Assembly: GCF_047345415.1 (NCBI RefSeq)
Contig: NZ_JBLFEP010000002.1
Coordinates: forward strand, 310,001 to 374,000
DNA from: Maribacter_C sp947494565
GTDB lineage: Bacteria; Bacteroidota; Bacteroidia; Flavobacteriales; Flavobacteriaceae
Reading direction: 5' to 3'
Length of the DNA: 64,000 nt
Position 1 is the first letter of the stretch. Every line of letters begins with the position of its first letter. This document shows positions 1 to 8,751 of this stretch, in pieces. The notes beneath the pieces were generated by a model, which was given only the letters and a program-made list of their open reading frames with translations, made no database searches and was not told where the DNA came from. The translations under genes were made by a program, and so were the position numbers.

Positions 1-116
1 AAACAGGGATGGGGTTGACCACCATTGAAAAGCGTGTAGAGCATCTTGAAGGCCACTTTACGGTGGATAGTGTTTTAGGTAGGGGCACCTCTATTTTAAT
101 CGATATTCCCGTATGA
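1..116 (+). CDS. sensor histidine kinase, C-terminal end (partial)
   Basis: The open frame entering from the left edge (first full codon at base 3) ends at a TGA at 114-116. It reads GMGLTTIEKRVEHLEG then F-V-D-S-x-x-G-R-G-T-S-I-x-I-D-I-P-V, which is the G2 box and final strand of a HATPase_c domain from a histidine kinase. Its stop overlaps the start of the next gene (the ATG at 113), so the two are translationally coupled, as expected for a kinase and its NarL-type response regulator. The sensor and dimerisation parts lie outside the window, so the signal cannot be judged. Confidence 0.85.
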   Translation, partial: TGMGLTTIEKRVEHLEGHFTVDSVLGRGTSILIDIPV

Positions 117-727
117 TTACCGTAGCGATAGCCGAAGATCACCAGGCCCTTGTCGATGGCATCAAGTCCTATGTCAAATATGAGGATGACATCTCCATCA
201 TCGGTCACGCCGGTAATGGGGAAGAGCTTCTAAAATTGGTTCGGTTAAAGCAGCCTAAAGTGGTGTTATGCGACATTCGTATGCCAAAGCTCGATGGGAT
301 CGAGGCCACCCGCGTGATTTTGAAGGAGCTGCCCCATACCAAGGTGGTGGCCTTCACCATGTTCGACCAAGATGCGGCCGTGAAACAGATGTTGGCTGCG
401 GGAGCTCAAGGGTATATTTTAAAGAACAGCAGCCTGGCGGTGGTATTGGAAGCGATTCGCACGGTGTATGACGGCAGGACCTATTACGATAAGAAAATCC
501 ATCTGCCGAATGCCGAAAAGAATAGTACCAAAAGCGTGCTCTCCTCAAGGGAACGGGAGATCTTGCAGCTCATCGCCAAAGGTCGTACAAGCCACCAAAT
601 CGCAGACGAATTGTTTATCGGCAAGAGTACGGTGGACACGCATCGAAAAAACATGATCCGCAAATTAGGCCTTAGCGGAGCCGGGGAGTTGCTGCGGTAT
701 GCTGTAGAAAAGAAGTATGACTTTTAA
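113..727 (+). CDS. NarL/LuxR-family response regulator
   Basis: A 204-residue two-domain response regulator. The N-terminal receiver starts with MITVAIAEDHQALVDGI (acidic pair near residue 9) and carries the phosphoacceptor Asp in VVLCDIRMPKLDGIEA (about residue 54) and the Lys in YILKNSS. The C-terminal helix-turn-helix is of GerE/LuxR type (SSREREILQLIAKGRT, then STVDTHRKNMIRKLGL). It overlaps the end of the upstream kinase by 4 bp and so is its likely partner. It should bind DNA as a phosphorylated dimer; the regulon is not evident. Confidence 0.93.
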   Translation: MITVAIAEDHQALVDGIKSYVKYEDDISIIGHAGNGEELLKLVRLKQPKVVLCDIRMPKLDGIEATRVILKELPHTKVVAFTMFDQDAAVKQMLAAGAQGYILKNSSLAVVLEAIRTVYDGRTYYDKKIHLPNAEKNSTKSVLSSREREILQLIAKGRTSHQIADELFIGKSTVDTHRKNMIRKLGLSGAGELLRYAVEKKYDF

Positions 728-1164
728 CACTGTATAGCACCGTTCGATCGAATACGGAAGCTATCTCTAAACGATAACCCATTTCCAGCAAGGGGTACTG
801 AGCGCAGCCGAAACATGCTTTTCCACCGAACATGGAAGGGCACTCTAGCAGATTTTTCATGCTGTGAATCGGGTACTGAGCGTAGTCGGAACAAACTTTT
901 CCGACGGAACATGGAGGAACCTTATGATAGGTTTTCATATCGTAAATCGGGTACTGAGTGTAGCCGAAACGAACTTTTCCGACGGAACATGGAGGAACCT
1001 TATCATAGATTTTCATATTATAAATCGGGTACTGAGCGTAGCCGAAGTACAAAAGATGGGCTCCCCCCAGAAGCCTAGAAACACCAATCCCAACCCCACT
1101 GTCACCCTGAGCGCAGTCGAAGGCTTAGGAACACGTATCTCGACATCATCCGATGTAACAGGGT
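728..1164. other. non-coding region dominated by repeats
   Basis: This 437-base stretch between the convergent response regulator and the DsbA-like gene holds a 78-bp tandem array (793-1046) and a separate copy of the core CTGAGCGCAGTCGAAGG at 1107-1123. Open frames exist on both strands only because 78 is a multiple of three, so the repeat keeps frame. Their translations are repetitive (FGYAQYP-like units) and do not look like protein. I see no convincing terminator here; the array could itself serve that role. Confidence 0.75.
793..1046. repeat. 78-bp tandem repeat array (three full units plus a partial fourth)
   Basis: Units begin with GGGTACTGAGCG/TTAG at 793, 871, 949 and 1027, giving an exact 78-base period three times over. 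The second and third units are nearly identical (both contain TTTTCCGACGGAACATGGAG); the first is more diverged, and the fourth stops after its first 20 or so bases. Each unit carries the core TACTGAGYGYAGYCGRA, related to the CTGAGCGCAGTCGAAGG sequence seen again at 1107. That core recurs in intergenic regions of many Bacteroidota genomes. It is a repeat element rather than a gene; its role is unknown. Confidence 0.9.
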
Positions 1165-1854
1165 TTAACACACTCCCGTACTAGGGTCACAACTATCTCC
1201 CTCACTGATGATTTCCACAGGAGAAACCTTGTCAAACACCTCTAAAAAAACGCTAGGCGGTTGCGCCCCACTAATACCATAGTGCTCATTGATAATAAAA
1301 AAGGGCACGGCGTTCACCCCAAGCTGTTGGTAATGGGCAATCTCTTGTGTAACCGCATAGGCAATGCGATCATCGCCAAGCACCTCGGTTGTTTTTTCTG
1401 GTTCCCAGCCAAACTCTTTCATAATGTCGACCAGGACATCGGTTTGGTTGAGGTGTAGGTTTTCATCAAAATAAGCCTTTAGAAATCGCTCCTTAAGATC
1501 AGCCTTAAAACCTTCGCTTCCCGCCACATGGAGCAATTGATGTAGCGGTAGGGTATTGACGGCCAACCATTCATCCCCGAAATTAAAGGTAATCCCTTCT
1601 TCCGTACCAACCTCGGTCAGGCGATCGGTCATGGCTTTGGTACGTTCAAGATCTCCAAACTTATTGGTGAGGTAGGTGGTACGGTCCAAGCCCGTTTCCG
1701 GTATTGTAGGGTCTAATTGATAGGGGTGCCAGGTTACCTCCACAGGGGCGCCATTCCATTGTTGTAAAGCGCTTTCCAGGCGACGTTTGCCGATATAGCA
1801 CCAAGGGCAGGCGACATCGGAAACCACTGATACTTTTATGGGTTGTTGTTGCAT
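1165..1854 (-). CDS. DsbA-family (FrnE-like) thiol oxidoreductase
   Basis: A 229-residue protein of the 2-hydroxychromene-2-carboxylate isomerase/DsbA-like (FrnE) family. The CxxC redox motif is CPWC near residue 16 (VVSDVACPWCYIGKRRLE), followed by an inserted helical domain and the cis-Pro region AVPFFIINEHYGISGAQPP near residue 185. There is no signal peptide, so it should act in the cytoplasm as a disulfide oxidoreductase or isomerase. A second cysteine pair is near the C-terminus (SCDPSTGVC), as in several FrnE proteins. The start is the first ATG, giving the usual family length. It is transcribed alone, convergent with the repeats downstream. Confidence 0.88.
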   Translation of the reverse strand: MQQQPIKVSVVSDVACPWCYIGKRRLESALQQWNGAPVEVTWHPYQLDPTIPETGLDRTTYLTNKFGDLERTKAMTDRLTEVGTEEGITFNFGDEWLAVNTLPLHQLLHVAGSEGFKADLKERFLKAYFDENLHLNQTDVLVDIMKEFGWEPEKTTEVLGDDRIAYAVTQEIAHYQQLGVNAVPFFIINEHYGISGAQPPSVFLEVFDKVSPVEIISEGDSCDPSTGVC

Positions 1855-2200
1855 GTTAAAATTGTGTTTAGGAGTTACGGGGAGTTGGTCGTAAGAGGTT
1901 GAGGAAACCTACTGTTCTAGTTCACTTTCTATTTTAGTTCTATAAGGAGTCACTCTTGAGGAATCAAGACACTCCGCTTTAAGAACTACTACAATAGTCC
2001 TGCCCCGGCATATGGGAACAATTTGAAGATATAAACGAAGGATGCGCTTTTTAAGTAACAATCTAGGGTCAAAGGTTTTCGACCCTTTTCTAAATAGACC
2101 GTTTTTGCCTGACATTCGCCCCTAAAATCATGACCCCCATCATTTTTTTAATACCGCGTTCTTCACTACATTTAAACTGACTAATTAATCCACTCGAAAA
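1855..2200. other. intergenic region, nothing clearly recognisable
   Basis: A 346-base divergent intergenic region between the FrnE-like gene (minus) and the first Asp-box gene (plus), so it must contain both promoters. I see no clean TAnnTTTG box and no strong hairpin. A 68-codon open frame on the minus strand (1909-2115) has an unconvincing composition and no family resemblance, and I do not call it. Confidence 0.5.
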
Positions 2201-5200
2201 ATGAAGAAGTTCTATGCCCAATTCGGCCTTTTGGCCTTGGCGTTTTTGTGTATTCCGCTAACCGTACACTCCCAAAGAAGAAAACAACAACAAGCTGTTC
2301 AAACCGCCTATCCCGAGGCGCTTTATTCCAGTATGGAATACCGTTCCATAGGGCCGCACCGTGGTGGCCGTTCTGCCGCAGTAACCGGCGTTCCCGGAGA
2401 GCCCAACCTCTTTTATATGGGGGCCACTGGAGGTGGTGTCTGGAAGACCTTGGATGGGGGTCGCTCTTGGGAAAATATTTCCGATGGCTATTTTGGGGGC
2501 AGTATCGGTGCCGTTGAGGTAGCGAAAAGCGACCCGAACGTCATCTATGTAGGTGGAGGCGAAAAGACCCTTCGGGGGAATGTCTCTTCCGGTTATGGCC
2601 TTTGGAAAACCGAGGATGGAGGCAAAACTTGGGCCTCTGCAGGACTCAAAAAGAGCCGTCATGTGCCGCGAATCCGCATTCACCCAACCAATGCCGACGT
2701 GGTCTATGCCGCTGTATTGGGTAATATCTACAAACCCACCCAAGATCGCGGCATCTATAAAAGTACCGATGGCGGAAAGACCTGGAGCAAAAAACTGTTC
2801 GTCAATAACCAATCCGGTTTTGTCGATTTGATTCTAGACCCGAACAATCCGAGAATTCTATATGCCTCATCCTGGCGCGCACAACGTACCCCCTACAGTT
2901 TGAGTAGTGGCGGTGATGGTTCCGCATTATGGAAAAGCACGGATAGTGGTGAGACTTGGACGGAGATTTCCAAAAACGAGGGCTTTCCAACGGATACGCT
3001 CGGGATTATCGGAGTGACCGTTTCCCCAAAAAATAGCGAGCGCGTGTGGGCCTTGGTCGAAAACAAGGAAAAAGGAGGACTCTACCGTTCCGAAGACGGT
3101 GGCAAGAAATGGACACAAGTCAATAGTGAGCGAAAACTACGCCAACGCGCCTGGTATTACACGCGTCTATATGCGGATACCGAGGATGAAAATACGGTCT
3201 ATGTGATGAACGTTCGCTACCACCGTTCTAAAGATGGAGGGAAGACCTTCAATACCTTTAATGCACCCCACGGAGATCATCACGACCTGTGGATCGCTCC
3301 CGAGGATTCTAAGCGGATGATCATCGGTGATGATGGGGGAGCACAGATTTCCTATGACGCGGGGGAAACCTGGAGTACGTATTACAACCAACCGACCGCA
3401 CAGTATTATCGTGTGACCACCGACAACGCCCATCCCTATCGCATTTATGTGGCCCAGCAAGACAATTCGACCCTTCGCGTCAATCACCGTTCGGATGATG
3501 GCAGTATTGGCGAAGACGATTGGGAACCAACAGCAGGGGGCGAATCGGCCCATATTGCCATTGATCCTACCGATAATGATATTGTGTACGGCGGAAGTTA
3601 CGGCGGATTCCTGACCCGTGTCAATCACAAAACGGGTACCGTTCGCGGTGTCAACGTATGGCCTGATAATCCTATGGGCTATGGTGCTGAGGGAATGAAA
3701 TATCGCTTTCAGTGGAACTTCCCCATCATGTTCAGCAAACACGATCCGAAGAAACTCTATACCTTTTCGCAACACGTACACATGAGCACCAATGAAGGTC
3801 AAAGTTGGGCATTGCTCTCCGATGACCTCACTCGAAACGACCCTGCCAAATTGGTTTCCAGTGGAGGTCCGATTACACAAGATAACACGGGAGTGGAATA
3901 TTACTGTACTATTTTCGCCGCTAATGAGAGTCCTTTGAAAGAAGGATTATTGTGGGTTGGAAGTGATGATGGCCTGATTCATGTCTCTAAAGATGGAGGG
4001 GCCAATTGGGAAAATGTGACCCCTGCGGGAATGCCTGAATGGAATATGATCAATAGTATTGAACCTTCCGCTTTTGATGAGGGCACCTGTTATGTCGCAG
4101 CCACCAAATACAAGTTGGGCGACTTTGCGCCTTACCTCTATAAAACTACGGATTACGGGAAGACCTGGAAAAAAATAACGAACGGTATACCTGCCGAGCA
4201 TTTTACGCGTGTCGTCCGTGAAGACCCAAAGAGAAAGGGATTGTTGTACGCCGGTACCGAAACCGGAATGTATATTTCTTTTGACGATGGCGCCAATTGG
4301 AGTCCGTTTCAGATGAACCTTCCGATTGTTCCGATTACCGATTTGGCCATTAAAGACAATAACCTGATCGTCGCCACCCAAGGACGCAGCCTCTGGATTT
4401 TAGACGACCTTACCGTACTGCATCAATTGGATGATGGAAAGAAAAATAGGTCTTCTATCCTGTACAAACCAAAGGATAGCTACCGCACCAAAGGAAGGGC
4501 GAGTAAGGAACCTTCCAAGACCGAAGGAGCGAACCATCCGAATGGGGTGGTGACCCACTTCTATCTCAAAAATTTCGATAAGGAAAAAGATACGGTGCAG
4601 TTGACATATACCACAATGAGTAATGATACCTTGGCGAGTTTTAGTTCACAAGCGAAGGATAAAGAGCGTAAATTGAACACGGCCGAAATGAAAAAAGGAG
4701 GCAATACCCATGTCTGGAATACGCGGGGCGAAAAAGCCGAAACCCTGGATGGCATGATCTTTTGGGCCGCCGGTTTTGATGGACCCAAAGCGGTTCCCGG
4801 AAGTTATAAAGTCCATCTGAACGTAAATGGCGCCAATCAAAGCCAAGAGTTCAAGATCATTCCTGATCCACGGGCCGAGGTTTCTGCAGCCGATATGCAA
4901 AAGCAACATGATTTTATTTCAAACATTAATGCCACGATCAACAAGGCGCATGGTTCCATTAAGAAAATACGTGGGGTCAATACGCAACTCGAAGCCTTTA
5001 CCGCACAGTATAAAGACAACGAGGCTACGAAGGAACTGGTCGAAAAGGCCAAAACCATGAAGGAAGAGTTTGAAAAAATAGAAAAGGCCTTGTACCAGAC
5101 CAAGAATCGAAGTAATCAAGATCCCCTTAACTTCCCGATTCGGTTGACCAATAAATTGGCACACCTCAATCGCTTGGTGGGCATTGATGATTTCCCTCCG

Positions 5201-5350
5201 ACAGATCAAGACATCGCCGTTCAACAAGAACTGACCGGTAAGATCGAGACCCAATTAAAAGCTTTTGATGCCATGGTAGACAAAGAGCTACAAGATTTCA
5301 ATGCCGCCTTTAATGAGTTGCAATTGAACTATTTGTTTGTAGAGGAGTAG
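2201..5350 (+). CDS. secreted VPS10/sortilin-like Asp-box repeat protein (paralog 1)
   Basis: A 1049-residue exported protein. It begins with a signal peptide (MKKFYAQFGLLALAFLC... cut near HSQ). Residues about 50-730 hold roughly eleven Asp-box (BNR) motifs of the form S-x-D-x-G-x-T-W, for example KTEDGGKTW, KSTDGGKTW, KSTDSGETW, RSKDGGKTF, VSKDGGANW and KTTDYGKTW, which predict two beta-propellers as in VPS10/sortilin and xyloglucanase-type proteins. The remaining C-terminal 300 residues contain a beta-sandwich-like part and a helical, Lys/Glu-rich end. No sialidase FRIP motif or T9SS tail is seen, so the enzymatic role is unknown. The next gene is a full-length paralog, and a sulfatase follows; secreted polymer or glycan handling is a reasonable inference. 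Confidence 0.88.
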   Translation: MKKFYAQFGLLALAFLCIPLTVHSQRRKQQQAVQTAYPEALYSSMEYRSIGPHRGGRSAAVTGVPGEPNLFYMGATGGGVWKTLDGGRSWENISDGYFGGSIGAVEVAKSDPNVIYVGGGEKTLRGNVSSGYGLWKTEDGGKTWASAGLKKSRHVPRIRIHPTNADVVYAAVLGNIYKPTQDRGIYKSTDGGKTWSKKLFVNNQSGFVDLILDPNNPRILYASSWRAQRTPYSLSSGGDGSALWKSTDSGETWTEISKNEGFPTDTLGIIGVTVSPKNSERVWALVENKEKGGLYRSEDGGKKWTQVNSERKLRQRAWYYTRLYADTEDENTVYVMNVRYHRSKDGGKTFNTFNAPHGDHHDLWIAPEDSKRMIIGDDGGAQISYDAGETWSTYYNQPTAQYYRVTTDNAHPYRIYVAQQDNSTLRVNHRSDDGSIGEDDWEPTAGGESAHIAIDPTDNDIVYGGSYGGFLTRVNHKTGTVRGVNVWPDNPMGYGAEGMKYRFQWNFPIMFSKHDPKKLYTFSQHVHMSTNEGQSWALLSDDLTRNDPAKLVSSGGPITQDNTGVEYYCTIFAANESPLKEGLLWVGSDDGLIHVSKDGGANWENVTPAGMPEWNMINSIEPSAFDEGTCYVAATKYKLGDFAPYLYKTTDYGKTWKKITNGIPAEHFTRVVREDPKRKGLLYAGTETGMYISFDDGANWSPFQMNLPIVPITDLAIKDNNLIVATQGRSLWILDDLTVLHQLDDGKKNRSSILYKPKDSYRTKGRASKEPSKTEGANHPNGVVTHFYLKNFDKEKDTVQLTYTTMSNDTLASFSSQAKDKERKLNTAEMKKGGNTHVWNTRGEKAETLDGMIFWAAGFDGPKAVPGSYKVHLNVNGANQSQEFKIIPDPRAEVSAADMQKQHDFISNINATINKAHGSIKKIRGVNTQLEAFTAQYKDNEATKELVEKAKTMKEEFEKIEKALYQTKNRSNQDPLNFPIRLTNKLAHLNRLVGIDDFPPTDQDIAVQQELTGKIETQLKAFDAMVDKELQDFNAAFNELQLNYLFVEE

Positions 5351-5556
5351 CTGATGGTTGTGCGGTGATTATAAGTAAGGCTCCTTATTGATTTAAGGGG
5401 GAAGGGTGATAGCATCTGGACACTAACTATACAGTGGGCCTTAGTAAATGTGCTTGCCAGCCCGTCTTTTTCTTTGGTCACTAACGAATCGAAGGATACA
5501 CCTCTACTTCATATAGGAGTGGAGATTTTAAAAAATGAAATAACGAATAACCCAAA

Positions 5557-8500
5557 ATGAGAAAACAACTTTTTGTCCTGGCCCTGTTTACCGTAACCCT
5601 CACCTTCGCCCAAACCGTGGAGGAGTATTTTTCACCCCTCAAATTCCGGAATATCGGTCCCTTTCGTGGGGGGCGTTCCGTTTCCGCTTCCGGGGTAGTC
5701 GGTGACCCGATGACGTATTATATGGGTACAACAGGTGGCGGTCTTTGGAAAACCCAAGATGCGGGGCAGCGCTGGAATAATATTTCGGATGGGTATTTTG
5801 AAATGGGTTCGGTCGGAGCCGTAGCCGTTTCGACCTACAATACCAACATCGTATATGTAGGCATGGGTGAACACGCCCCACGGGGGGTAATGACCTCGTA
5901 TGGTGATGGTGTCTACAAATCAACGGATGCGGGACAGACGTGGACCCATTTGGGACTTCAAGAGACGCAACATATTTCACGAATTATCATCCATCCGACG
6001 AATCCTGATATTGTATATGTCGCCGCGCAAGGGCAATTGTATGGCCCGAACAAAGAACGGGGCGTTTACAAATCCACAGATGGAGGCAAGACATGGAAAA
6101 ACACACTTTTCGTCAATGAGCTAACCGGCGCCGTAGAGCTTTCCATGGACGCGAATTATCCCGAGATTATGTACGCTGCCATGTGGGAACACCAACGAAA
6201 GCCCAATATGGTCGTTAGTGGCGGAGCAGGTAGCGGACTCTATAAATCTACCGATGCTGGAGAGACTTGGACAGAAATGACCCAAGGCCTTCCCGAAGAA
6301 AAAGGAAAAATGGCGATTTCCGTGAGTCCCGCGAACTCGAATAAGGTCTATGCGCTGATCGAAAGTGATAGCAATCAAGACAAAGGCGGACTATTTGTTT
6401 CCAACAACGCAGGTAAAAGTTGGAGTATGGTAAGTGGCGATAATCGCCTGGTACAACGCGCTTGGTACTACATCGAGCTCTTTACCGACCCTCAAGACGA
6501 AGATATTGTGTACGTTTTGAGTGCCCCGGCCCTTCGTTCGTTGGACGGGGGTAAGAACTGGGAACGCATTTCGGGTACCCATGGTGATTATCATGACCTA
6601 TGGATCAATCCGGAAAACTCGTTGAATATGGTGATTGCCAATGATGGCGGTGCGGCCGTGACCTTTGACTTCGGAAAAACGTGGTCCTCGCAGGTGAATA
6701 TGCCTACGGGACAGTTCTATCGGATCAATACGGACAATCTATACCCTTATAATATCTATGCAGGACAGCAAGATTACTCTTCGGCCATGGTAGCCAGTAT
6801 GTCCCCGGGAAATGGCGGCATTACGATGTCCGATTTCAGTCCATCTGCCGGGGGAGAAAGTGCCTTTCTGGCGTTCGATCCCGATAACCCAAGATATGTG
6901 ATGGGAGGAAGTTATTTGGGTACTATCGAGGTTTTGGATACCCACTCGAAAGCGTCTACGAATGTAATGGCCGCTCCGATTCAGTACCTTGGGCGGGAGG
7001 CACGTCATATGAAATACCTCTATAATTGGAATGCACCGACCTTGAGATCACAACACGAACCGAACACATTTTACCACGGGGCCCAATTGCTATTGCGCAC
7101 CCGTGATATGGGCGTGACATGGGAGGAAATGTCGCCTGACCTGACCCGTGATATCGATGCCAAACAAGGCAATGGTGGTGGGCCGTATACCAATGAGGCC
7201 GTAGGTGCGGAAAACTATGGTACATTGGCCTATGTGCTAGAATCCCCACATGAAGCGGGTGTATTCTATACCGGTAGCGATGATGGCTATGTGCATATAA
7301 CCAAAGACAATGGAGCGACTTGGCAGAATATCACCCCGAAAAACTTAGGGGAGGCTCTGGTCAATGCCATCGAGGTGTCGCCACATGATAAGGCGACCGT
7401 TTACATTGCGACCACAAAGTACAAGTTCAATGACCATACGCCGGCATTGTATAAAAGTAACGACTACGGTCGATCGTGGACGAATATTTCTACGGGAATT
7501 CCCTACGGAGCCTTTACGAGGGTCGTTCGGGAAGACCCCATCAAAAAAGACCTGCTCTATGCAGGAACGGAAAAGGGGCTTTATCTCTCATGGAACGGTG
7601 GAAAAACATGGAGGCCATTTCAATTGAATTTGCCCAAAACCCCGATAACCGATATCAAGATCCACCAAGGCGACATGATCGTAGCCACTTCTGGGAGAGC
7701 CTTTTGGATATTGGATGATTTGGCCCTGTTGTCTCAGTACGAAATGGGCAAAACGACCAACTCGCACGATGGACATCCGTACCAAATGAAGTTGTATCGA
7801 CCCAAAGATGCCATGAATGGCACATGGTATGGTCCAATGAGTGGGAATACCACTAATTTTGATGGGATGAATACCTTGGCAGGGGTAAACCCTGCAAATG
7901 GCATGGTGTTGTATTACGAACTGCCCAAAGTAGCGGATTCCGTAGCTGTAACGATGGATATTATGGATGCTAACGGTACCATGGTCCGTAGTTTTTCCTC
8001 TGAAAAAGACCCAAACTATGTACCACATAATGGCGGTGGCCCAAGGCCGGCCCCAACCTTATCCAAAAAAGAAGGATTGAATCGATTTGTGTGGGACATG
8101 CGAACCGGTATTTTACCTGGAGTTCCCGGCACGTATATCGAGTCGCGTTTCAGTGGTCATAGGGTGCCTCCCGGAACGTACACTGTTCGCATCAAGTCAG
8201 GAGACAAGGCAATTACCACACAAGGAAAAATAGTGGCGGTGCCTACTTATAGCACGACCCCTGAACAATATGGTGAGTACCATACATTTTTGACCGAGGC
8301 GGAAGCCAAACTGACCGAGATGCACGAGATGATCAATACGTTATATAAAGCCCAACAACAATTAAAGGAAGTGCTGACCGATGTGAAAGATACCTCTGTA
8401 AAAGAAGAAGGCCAAAAACTTGTTGATGCACTTGATGCCTGGGATGCCGATATGATCCAAAGAAAATCGCAAGCGTATGACGATGTTGAGAATTTCCCGA

Positions 8501-8712
8501 ATAAATTCAGCGCCGAATACCTATTTTTAATTGATGCTACCAATAGTTCCATTCCAAGGGTGAATCAACCCTCCAAAGACCGTAAAAAGGAACTGGACGC
8601 ACAATGGGCCACTTTGAAAAGTAAAGCGGAACAACTAAAAACAACCGCTATTCCCGCCTTTAATAAGAGGCTTTGGGAGTCGGGTATCGGGGCAATACGC
8701 CTTGCGGACTAG
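5557..8712 (+). CDS. secreted VPS10/sortilin-like Asp-box repeat protein (paralog 2)
   Basis: A 1051-residue exported paralog of the preceding gene with the same architecture: signal peptide (MRKQLFVLALFTVTLTFAQ), a conserved opening (LKFRNIGPFRGGRSVSASG, compare SIGPHRGGRSAAVTG upstream), about eleven Asp-box motifs (KSTDAGQTW, KSTDGGKTW, KSTDAGETW, RSLDGGKNW, ITKDNGATW, KSNDYGRSW) and a helical C-terminus. Equal length and colinear motifs point to tandem duplication followed by strong divergence. Unlike paralog 1 it has a Pro/Gly-rich stretch near residue 825 (HNGGGPRPAPTL). The 206 bases upstream allow a promoter of its own. Function not assigned. Confidence 0.88.
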   Translation: MRKQLFVLALFTVTLTFAQTVEEYFSPLKFRNIGPFRGGRSVSASGVVGDPMTYYMGTTGGGLWKTQDAGQRWNNISDGYFEMGSVGAVAVSTYNTNIVYVGMGEHAPRGVMTSYGDGVYKSTDAGQTWTHLGLQETQHISRIIIHPTNPDIVYVAAQGQLYGPNKERGVYKSTDGGKTWKNTLFVNELTGAVELSMDANYPEIMYAAMWEHQRKPNMVVSGGAGSGLYKSTDAGETWTEMTQGLPEEKGKMAISVSPANSNKVYALIESDSNQDKGGLFVSNNAGKSWSMVSGDNRLVQRAWYYIELFTDPQDEDIVYVLSAPALRSLDGGKNWERISGTHGDYHDLWINPENSLNMVIANDGGAAVTFDFGKTWSSQVNMPTGQFYRINTDNLYPYNIYAGQQDYSSAMVASMSPGNGGITMSDFSPSAGGESAFLAFDPDNPRYVMGGSYLGTIEVLDTHSKASTNVMAAPIQYLGREARHMKYLYNWNAPTLRSQHEPNTFYHGAQLLLRTRDMGVTWEEMSPDLTRDIDAKQGNGGGPYTNEAVGAENYGTLAYVLESPHEAGVFYTGSDDGYVHITKDNGATWQNITPKNLGEALVNAIEVSPHDKATVYIATTKYKFNDHTPALYKSNDYGRSWTNISTGIPYGAFTRVVREDPIKKDLLYAGTEKGLYLSWNGGKTWRPFQLNLPKTPITDIKIHQGDMIVATSGRAFWILDDLALLSQYEMGKTTNSHDGHPYQMKLYRPKDAMNGTWYGPMSGNTTNFDGMNTLAGVNPANGMVLYYELPKVADSVAVTMDIMDANGTMVRSFSSEKDPNYVPHNGGGPRPAPTLSKKEGLNRFVWDMRTGILPGVPGTYIESRFSGHRVPPGTYTVRIKSGDKAITTQGKIVAVPTYSTTPEQYGEYHTFLTEAEAKLTEMHEMINTLYKAQQQLKEVLTDVKDTSVKEEGQKLVDALDAWDADMIQRKSQAYDDVENFPNKFSAEYLFLIDATNSSIPRVNQPSKDRKKELDAQWATLKSKAEQLKTTAIPAFNKRLWESGIGAIRLAD

Positions 8713-8751
8713 ATGTTTAGGTTAAGTAGCAGTATGGAATATTGACATCGA

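Noticed and set aside
672..1184. Overlapping frames of 87-126 codons on both strands through the 78-bp array
   Set aside because: The frames persist because the repeat period is divisible by three. Translations are repetitive, differ by strand and have no family character.
1909..2115. 68-codon frame on the minus strand upstream of the FrnE-like gene
   Set aside because: Basic, low-similarity translation, no family, no clear ribosome site. It covers the divergent promoter region, where coding is unlikely.
3167..3880. 237-codon antisense frame inside the first Asp-box gene
   Set aside because: It is a shadow of the coding frame on the opposite strand; the plus-strand translation has continuous Asp-box motifs.
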